Shown in pieces: positions 57,016 through 64,000 of a DNA stretch of 64,000 bases. Position numbers and translations under genes: made by a program. The DNA is from Haematobia irritans (lineage: Eukaryota; Arthropoda; Insecta; Diptera; Muscidae). The notes under the pieces are model-generated. The model was not told where the DNA came from and did not search any database. It saw only the letters and a list, made by a program, of their open reading frames with translations. Position 1 is the stretch's first letter, and every line of letters starts with the position of its first letter. The stretch lies in assembly GCF_050003625.1 (NCBI RefSeq), contig NC_134398.1, positions 203,416,583 to 203,480,582 of the forward strand, given 5' to 3'.

Positions 57016-57957
57016 AAGGGTGATTCTTTTGAGGTTAGGATTTTCATGCATTAGTATTTGACAGATCACGTGGGATTTCAGACATGGTGTCAAAGAGAAA
57101 GATGCTCAGTATGCTTTGACATTTCATCATGAATAGACTTACTAACGAGCAACGCTTGCAAATCATTGAATTTTGAATTGAATGGGCCGTAGAAAAGTTG
57201 GCAGAAAATCCGCTTTTTTATCGACAAATTTTGTTCAGCGATGAGGCTCATTTCTGGTTGAATGGCTACGTAAATAAGCAAAATTGCCGCATTTGGAGTG
57301 AAGAGCAACCAGAAGCCGTTCAAGAACTGCCCATGCATCCCGAAAAATGCACTGTTTGGTGTGGTTTGTACGCTGGTGGAATCATTGGACCGTATTTTTT
57401 CAAAGATGCTGTTGGACGCAACGTTACGGTGAATGGCGATCGCTATCGTTCGATGCTAACAAACTTTTTGTTGCCAAAAATGGAAGAACTGAACTTGGTT
57501 GACATGTGGTTTCAACAAGATGGCGCTACATGCCACACAGCTCGCGATTCTATGGCCATTTTGAGGGAAAACTTCGGAGAACAATTCATCTCAAGAAATG
57601 GACCGGTAAGTTGGCCACCAAGATCATGCGATTTGACGCCTTTAGACTATTTTTTGTGGGGCTACGTCAAGTCTAAAGTCTACAGAAATAAGCCAGCAAC
57701 TATTCCAGTTTTGGAAGACAACATTTCCGAAGAAATTCGGGCTATTCCGGCCGAAATGCTCGAAAAAGTTGCCCAAAATTGGACTTTCCGAACGGACCAC
57801 CTAAGACGCAGCCGCGGTCAACATTTAAATGAAATTATCTTCAAAAAGTAAATGTCATGGACCAATCTAACGTTTCAAATAAAGAACCGATGAGATTTTG
57901 CAAATTTTATGCGTTTTTTTTAAAAAAAAGTTATCAAGCTCTTAACAAATCACCGTT
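57016..57957 (+). mobile_element. Mariner-like element, internally deleted (copy 2)
   Basis: Left end AAGGGTGATTCTTTTGAGGT after TA (57014-57015), right end ...CTTAACAAATCACCGTT before TA (57958-57959). The right tip has CACCG where copy 1 has CACCC. 942 bp. Confidence 0.92.
57129..57851 (+). pseudogene. Mariner-like transposase, N-terminal domain deleted
   Basis: ATG at 57129 reads MNRLTNEQRLQIIEF and then a stop. The catalytic domain is open from 57198 but only from a TTG. It differs from copy 1 at three of 217 residues (for example LTPLDY for LAPLDY). The three catalytic Asp are intact. The deletion junction (57175-57197) differs from that of copy 1, so the two copies lost the DNA-binding domain by different events or diverged after patchy repair. 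Confidence 0.9.
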
Positions 57958-58052
57958 TATTTTTTATTTGTCTTTAAAGAATAACATAAATATAAGCATA
58001 ATAAGCATAACATAGAAAGAAAACTTTTTTTTTACTTCAAAAATATACTTAA

Positions 58053-58797
58053 AAACAAGTACGGAAAATCTAAAGTCGGGCGGGGCCGACTACTCTGTAC
58101 CACTTTGTAAATCCACATTTTCGATACTATATCAAATCCGTCAAATATGTTGGGTGCTATATATAAAGGTTTTTTGTCCCAAACACATACATTTAAATCT
58201 GACTCCATCTGAACAAAATTTATAATCTATAGACTTAAAATTTAAGTAGGCTAATGTCCTGGGGTGGTACACTATGTTAGTAAAAAAAATATGGGAAACA
58301 TTTTAATCTGAACCAATTTTGAGGTAACTTCGCAAAAGTGTATTTAGATTTATCGGTCGATAGATATGTATTAGAAATAAAGGAAAATTTGAGTCACTAA
58401 ATATATGGAAGCTATATAGAAATGTGAACCGATTTCAACCAAATTTGACATACATACTTAGTAGTTTAATTCTACTCCCTGTGCAAAATTTCACGTAAAT
58501 CGGACGACAACTTTGACCTCTGTGGTCATATGACAGAAAATCGGGCGAAAGATATATATGGGAGCTATATCTAAATCTGAACCGATTTCTTCCAAAATTA
58601 ATAGGGTTCTATTCTGACCCAAAACAGGAACATGTGCCAAATTTAAAGGCGATTGGACTTAAACTGCAACCTAGACTTTGATCAAAAAATGTGTTCACAG
58701 ACAGACGGACAGACAGGCGGACATGGCTAGATCGACTCAGGACCCACCCTGAGCATTATTGTCAAAGACACCATGTATGTATATATCGTCTCCTTCA
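58053..58797 (-). mobile_element. DINE-like element, family E copy 2, truncated
   Basis: Left end AACAAGTACGGAAAATCTAA and GTCGGGCGGGGCCGACTACT, with the same internal text as 50106-51196 through CACCCTGAGCATTATTG and CGTCTCCTTC. It is then cut where the SINE-like element begins. Confidence 0.78.
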
Positions 58798-59310
58798 AAG
58801 CACTATTTGGGTACTTGTTATGGCTATGGCTCAACCAAGGCACAAGCAACGCAAACAGTTATATTTATATAGCATAGTTTTCGGCGCCCACGATCCGTTG
58901 CAAACAAAATTTATTTAACTCAAACATAAATTTTTTTGACACAGTGGAGCAGTGGTTACATGCCCACCTTGCATTCGAGGGGTCGTGGATTTAATCCCTG
59001 CTTCGACCGAACACCAACAGTTTTTTTTTCATACATTCCGATAAGATGTTAGACATTACATACTACCATATTCAATTTTTACTATGTTTCAAAATGTGTC
59101 TTATTAAGGACTTAAAGTCAGAAAAGAACAGTGCATGATATAAACGAACTGGGCCATGTTTTATGGATCAAAAATTATTTTTTTATTGCGAAAATAAAAA
59201 CTGTGTAACAAACAAATATTTTTGCCTAAAGAAGTTTAACGTTTTCGAAGAAATTCAAAAAACTCTAACGAAAGAAAAACGTTTTCCAAATTTTTTTCTT
59301 TCCTTGAAGT
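58798..59310 (+). mobile_element. SINE-like element, family 1 copy 2
   Basis: Collinear with the minus strand of 43297-43790: TTATATTTATATAGCATAG, GGCGCCCACGA, A box TGGAGCAGTGG (58945-58955), decayed B box GGATTTAATCCC (58987-58998), then CTGCTTCGACC, AAGTCAGAAAAGAACAGTG and GAAAAACGTTTTCC. The 5' border is uncertain by ~60 bp. Confidence 0.75.
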
Positions 59311-59764
59311 CGAATATAAACATTAATATTTTTTCAATCGAATTCTAAGGTCATTTAACGATAACCAGTCAAAAGCACATTATACTATAAATCCTAAACA
59401 ATAATTTTTCAACGCACACATACATTTATTTGAGGGCGAATAATTTTTAACTACACGGATGAAAAAGACTGTTTTTCATATGTTTGGCTATAAACATTAT
59501 ATATTTGGAACGCAAATTTTTAAACACAATATTTTTGAGTGCAAGCATATAATGTTCATAAACTAGCATAACATGTTTGGGACATATATGTTAATATGTT
59601 AGAACATATTATGTTTGGGACATAAAATGTTTGTAAATATAATATGCTTGGATGCAAACATATATTAATTTAGAAATAGCCTATAAACATATATGTGTTT
59701 AGTAGCTTGGAGCACTATTTAACAGGGAGCGATATTGAATTAAGTTGGTGGTTGTTGCCCGGCA

Positions 59765-60035
59765 AAAGGTAAAATTAAAATAAAAAAAATCATACAATTG
59801 GATAATTTCTTCTACAATGTTTGTATTACAGAAAAAGGTGCTAAGAACTAAAAAATCTCGTGGAAGTGAGAAAGATGTGGGGGAATATACAATTGGGCAG
59901 AAACAAAATTTTGAGCATTCAGGTCGAAAACCTATGTTGTTAGCACCTATATTACCTGTTTATTTTCATAATTCATTATGATTGTAAATATATAAATAAA
60001 TAAATAAAATTTTGAGCACACTATTATTTGGGAGG
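59765..60035 (+). mobile_element. SINE-like family 2 tail, with a nested insertion
   Basis: GGCAAAAGGTAAA, GAAAAAGGTGCTAAGAACTA and CGTGGAAGTGAGAAAGATGT match 43880-44000. The tRNA-like 5' part is unrecognisable here. It is split at 59918-60005. Confidence 0.65.
59918..60005 (+). mobile_element. 88-bp retroposed LINE-type 3' end
   Basis: Flanked by a perfect 13-bp duplication AAAATTTTGAGCA (59905-59917 and 60006-60018) and ending in an AAATAAATAAAT tail. The intact family-2 tail at 44 kb shows the uninterrupted target. This is the hallmark of a severely 5'-truncated retrotransposon or SINE insertion. Confidence 0.85.
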
Positions 60036-60626
60036 ATTTTTTTTAAGCATATAATATTTTTGGGTGCCAAATATTATATGTTCACATAATAACATATTGT
60101 TTTTTGGAAGACAACATTATTGAATTTGGATGCAGAAATACAAAATGTTTGGAACTTAGACTACCCAAACATATATTGTTTAGACCAATATGCTTTCAAA
60201 CATATTATATATTGGAAGAGATCAAACATATAAATGTTTGGGCAATACCCAAAAATGTATATGCTTGAAGCAAAATATGTTTGGGAGTATATGTTACAGA
60301 AGCGATTTTTTGTGAGCGTGTAGCATTTAAGTTGTTGCTTTTGATCATTCCCCACCAAGTCATAATAAAATTTGCAAAAAAAAATTATAACGTTATTCTG
60401 CTTTTACAGATTTATTTTGAATTTTATCGGCAAAACTGGACCTTAATACCCAATTTTATTTTTGAAAGTGTCCGTCAGCTCCTCTTGGTCTGCTTTGGTT
60501 TTATACATCTTATTGTTTACTGTTTCTACATTTTCCATTGTACTGTCTCGACTTGTTTTGATGCATTCATTCACATAAAATGAGAATGAACGCATTACTC
60601 TACTCCGAATAGAGTACCCTAATTAT

Positions 60627-60773
60627 ACCCACCACCATAGAATGGTGACGGGGGTATAATAAGTTTGTCATTCCGTTTGTAACGCATCGAAATATCGATT
60701 TCCGACTATATAAAGTATATATATTCTTGATCAGGGAGAAATTCTAAGACGATATAACGATGTCCGTCTGTCC

Positions 60774-60811
<38 letters not shown>

Positions 60812-62526
60812 TGTAATCACGCTACAGTCTTCAATAATGGAGCAATCGTGCTGAAATTTTGCACAAACTCGTCTTTTGTCTGCAGGCAGGTCAAGTTCGA
60901 AGATGGGCTGTATCGGTCCAGGTTTTGATATAGTCCCCATATAAACCGACCTCCCGATTTGGGGTCTTGGGCTTATAGAAACCGTAGTTTTTATCCAATT
61001 TGCCTGAAATTTGAAATCTGTAGGTATTTTGTGACCGTAAAGAGGTGTGCCAAAAATGGTGAGTATCGGTCCACGTTCTGGCATAGCCCCCATATAGACC
61101 GATCTCCCGATTTTACTTCTTGGGCTTATAGAAACCGCAGTTTTTATTCAATTTACCTGAAATTGGAAATCTAGAGGTATTGTCGGACCACAAATACGTG
61201 TGCCGAAAATTGTGAGTATTGGTCCATATTTTGGTATAGCCCCCATATAGACCCATCTCCCGATTTTATTTCTTTGGCTTATAGAAATCGCAGTTTTTAT
61301 TCAATTTACCGGAAATTGGAAATCTAGAGGTATTGTAGGACCACAAATACGTGTGCCAAAAATTGTGAGTATCGGTCCATATTTTGGTATAGCCCCCATA
61401 TAGACCGATCTCCCGATTTTACTTCTTGGGCTTATAGAAACCGCAGTTTTTATTCAATTTACCTGAAAATGGAAATCTAGAGGTATTGTAGGACCACAAA
61501 TACGTGTGCCAAAAATTGTGAGTATCGGTCCATATTTTGGTATAGCCCCCATAAAGACCCATCTCCCGATTTTACTTCTTTGGCTTATAGAAATCGCAGT
61601 TTTTATTCAATTTACCGGAAATTGGAAATGTAGAGGTATTGTAGGACCACAAATACGTGTGCCAAAAATTGTGAGTATCGGTCCATGTTTTGGTATGTTC
61701 CCCATATAAAACGACCTCCCGATTTGGGGTCTTGGGCTTATAGAAACCTTATTTTTTATCCAATTTGTCTGAAATTGGAAATCTAGAGGTATTTTAGGAC
61801 CATAAAGAAGTGTCCCGAAAATGGTGAGGATCGCTCCATATTTTGGTATAGCCCCCATATAGACCGATTTCCCGATTTTACTTCTTGGGCTTCTAGAATC
61901 CGAAGTTTTTATCCTATTTGCCTGAAATTGGAAATCTAGAGGTATTTTCGGGTCATAAAGAGGTGTGCCGAAAACGGTGAGCATCGGTCCATATTTCAGT
62001 ATAGCCCCCATAAGAACGATCTCCCGATTTAACTCCTTGGGTTTCTAGAAACCGTAGTTTTTATCTGATTTGCCTGAAATTGTAAATATTCTGGTATTTT
62101 AGGCTCACAATAACGTGTATCGGATTAGGTTTTTATAGGTCCTTTTGGTAATGCCTCCATATAGACCGACTTCACTTCTTGAGGGTGTAGAAGGCGCACT
62201 GATCATGAAAATTGCTTGAAACTCAATGTAAAATTTCCAGATTTTACTTCTACAGATTTAAGATTTCAAATCAAGACGTTATTTTATAATTTTCTTGCAC
62301 ACTTACAAGAGATGTTAATGATTCCTCTAAAACTCAAACAAAAATGGTTCTTATAAATCCAGAATCTGATATAGTCCTCATGGATGAAATCTTTAAATTT
62401 ATCTTCGGGAAGTGTCCTCAAGTCCTCAAGCCCTCCTGAAATTTCAAAGGACACCCTAATATTTGGTTCATGGTGGTGGGTATTTAAGATTCGGCCCGGC
62501 CGAACTTACTGCTGTATATACTTGTT
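60627..62526 (+). mobile_element. DINE-1-like element, family C copy 2
   Basis: Same order as 29388-31271: hairpin TTATACCCACCACCATAGAA with TGGTGACGGGGGTATAA, ATATAAAGTATATATATTCT, microsatellite, about nine ~150-bp units (GACCACAAATACGTGTGCC), and the end TTCGGCCCGGCCGAACTTAC then TATATACTTGTT. Its right-end hairpin GTTCGGCC-type is intact, unlike in copy 1. Confidence 0.85.
60764..60812. repeat. (CTGT)n microsatellite in family C copy 2
   Basis: About eleven CTGT units; copy 1 at 29530-29553 has only a few, so this tract expanded within the element. Confidence 0.9.
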
Positions 62527-62574
62527 TTTATATATTTTTAACTGTTTAATTTTCTTTCTTGCTTTAATATTTTT

Positions 62575-62880
62575 TTAAATATAATTTACAATTTTACAGC
62601 AACCACCAATTGCTCTCCTTTGATTCTCTAGCTGTGATATCTTGATATCAACCTTTCCGGTTGCCATCTCTATTTCTTTCTCTATACTCTCTCGCTCTCT
62701 GAATAAAATATTGCAACACATATACATATGTTTGGTCGCAATTTCATATTCAACATATTTTTCTATCAGTGTAGCTGCATCCTTTAAGCATCCCTCAGTA
62801 GGAACCCCATGGATGAAGCTAATCAGTGAGAGGAGAAGAGTCAAGGTAATATTTGTTAGAATTTCAACACTGTTTTTCGC
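62575..62880 (-). pseudogene. Exon of a secreted-type, Cys-containing protein, no start seen
   Basis: Minus-strand frame from 62880 to TAA at 62575: a hydrophobic stretch (TLTLLLSLISFIHG) like a signal peptide core, then EGCLKDAATLIEKYV, MYMCCNIL, a charged helical segment rich in Glu and Arg, and GGCCKIVNYI. Cysteines fall as C, CC, CC. The only start available in frame is a TTG; a TAG lies directly before GCGAAAAACAGT. Either the first exon lies elsewhere or the start was lost. The family is not recognised. Confidence 0.45.
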
Positions 62881-62920
62881 CTATTTAAACTCGACGGCAA
62901 CCAACCAAAGTAGATGTATG

Positions 62921-62991
62921 TAGCCGCAAGCTTGAAGCATCCCCCCAGTGAAAGCTCTATGAGCGTAGCTTATCTGTGAAAGGAGAAAAGT
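62921..62991 (-). pseudogene. Truncated tandem copy of the secreted-type exon
   Basis: Translation TFLLSQISYAHRAFTGGML parallels TLLLSLISFIHGVPTEGCL of the adjacent exon, and the DNA aligns over ~75 bp. It is cut by the MITE at 62992. Confidence 0.55.
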
Positions 62992-63643
62992 CACACTGAC
63001 AAAAAAGCATGCCAGGTTCCAAAGATTTTGTCTTTACTTTAACAATTTTGGTATTGATTCCGAGCCAAAGAAGCGGAGAATTCAAGTACGGATACATTTA
63101 AGAAAAAATTCTCTTTTAAATTTGGGATTTGTGTACTTGACTCTAGGAAGCAAATTTTAATTTTTCGCTTTTTCAGCTTTTTTTCTTCATATGCTATCAA
63201 AATCCTTTAAAAATAAGTTAACGACAACTTTATTTTCCAAATTCAAACAGTAGAAATTATGAAATGTTTCAAGTTAAAAACGTCTTTAAAATAAAGTGTT
63301 GAAAAACATGTCCTATTTTTGAACGATTTTTTTGCTTTGTAGTCAAGATGCAAAAAGACAACAAATTTAAAGACAATTTCATTAAATTTAAAGAATTTTT
63401 CTGAATTATTAAAGTCAAGGTGACCTTAGCCTAAACAATTTTTCTTTCATGTTATGATACCCATTTTTAAGTCCAATCACTTAATTATAAGGAAAACACT
63501 ACTTCATTGAAAAATTTATCGACTTTTGGACAGGGAAAAAAACTTTATATTAGAGAAATGCGTCTTCTACGCTAAACAAAATTTGCATTCGTATTTTAAA
63601 GACATGAAATCTTTGACCTCACGACAATATTTTTTTCGGTGCA
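62992..63643. mobile_element. MITE, 'CACTGAAAAAAA' family, copy 2
   Basis: Starts CACACTGACAAAAAAGCATG and ends CACGACAATATTTTTTTCGG-TGC; the interior is collinear with 45291-45838 but about 100 bp longer. Confidence 0.82.
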
Positions 63644-64000
63644 AATGGAGTCAATTTTCGAACTCCAATTTTTTCCTTCAAACTACGAAATTTAACAAGT
63701 GAATAAACAAAAATATTATGTATAATATACTTTGTTCATTATCTTATAAATTTTCTTGAATTGGTCGAAAAATATTTACTTATGGTATTTTTGTACATAC
63801 AGTTTAGGTAAAAACTTCTAAAATTAACGTACTTTGTCCTTCCTGGTGGTTTCGCTTTTTTTCTTTGGGTATATAATATCTCAAAAATTCATTTAAAAAT
63901 TCTGTTTAGGATGAATGAATTGAGTTTTCAAAAAATTATTACTACTTCTCTATAGGATATCCAAAGGAGCACAAACAGTTTTTTTCCAATTGACGTATAG
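63644..64000. other. Intergenic to window end, nothing recognised
   Basis: AT-rich, no supported feature. Confidence 0.4.

Larger units (their letters stand above)
59451..60323. mobile_element. MITE rich in ATGTTTGGG, with inserts
   Basis: Ends CTACACGGATGAAAAAGACT and the complement of TTTTTTGTGAGCGTGTAG share CTACACG. The interior repeats ATGTTTGGGACATA-like phrases in both orientations. A SINE-family-2 tail (about 59705-60035) lies inside it. Confidence 0.6.

Overview
The window looks like nuclear DNA from a higher (calyptrate, probably muscid) fly. It is very AT-rich, its genes have short GT-AG introns, and it holds two cytochrome P450 genes whose conserved blocks match the CYP6D subfamily known from house fly. 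Most of the sequence is made of mobile elements of types typical of flies: mariner relatives, hAT- and Harbinger-type MITEs, DINE-1-like elements with ~150-bp internal repeats, tRNA-derived SINE-like modules and decayed LINEs. The species call is inference. There is no prokaryotic signature, operon or CRISPR array.

Three host genes can be assembled, all on the minus strand. (1) 17397-24410 is a five-exon CYP6D-like P450 of 533 codons. (2) 31878-37425 is a paralogous five-exon CYP6D-like P450 of 525 codons with the same exon phases. (3) 49271-49670 is a three-exon gene for a 90-residue secreted peptide of unknown function. A fourth candidate at 62575-62880 is one exon of a cysteine-containing secreted-type protein without a visible start; a truncated copy of part of it lies next to it.

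Layout. 0-6 kb: end of a DINE-like element carrying a Harbinger-type MITE, then a 4.5-kb element filled with 29-bp repeats ('A element') with a dead mariner inside. 6.9-11.2 kb: two tandem repeat fields (~545-bp and ~165-bp units). 11.2-17.4 kb: LINE remnants on both strands, reaching to within 10 bp of the first P450 stop codon. 17.4-24.4 kb: P450 gene 1, with its first intron swollen to 5.2 kb by A-element DNA. 24.4-31.8 kb: degenerate repeats split by DINE-like insertions. 31.9-37.4 kb: P450 gene 2, with its second intron swollen to 3.5 kb by the same 29-bp repeat. 37.6-43.1 kb: a nested stack of A element, DINE-like element and mariner. 43.3-46 kb: two divergent tRNA-like modules and a hAT MITE with another MITE inside it. 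46.5-52.1 kb: DINE-like elements around the peptide gene. 53.8-55.3 kb: a complete A element with target-site duplication. 57-58 kb: a second mariner deletion copy. 58-64 kb: DINE-like, SINE-like and MITE copies.

The P450s would be ER-membrane monooxygenases for xenobiotic or endogenous substrates; nothing ties the peptide gene to them. The most notable structural results are the A elements (hAT-like ends plus 8-bp target duplications around minisatellite arrays), the shared architecture of four DINE-like families, and the invasion of different introns of two sister P450 genes by the same repeat.
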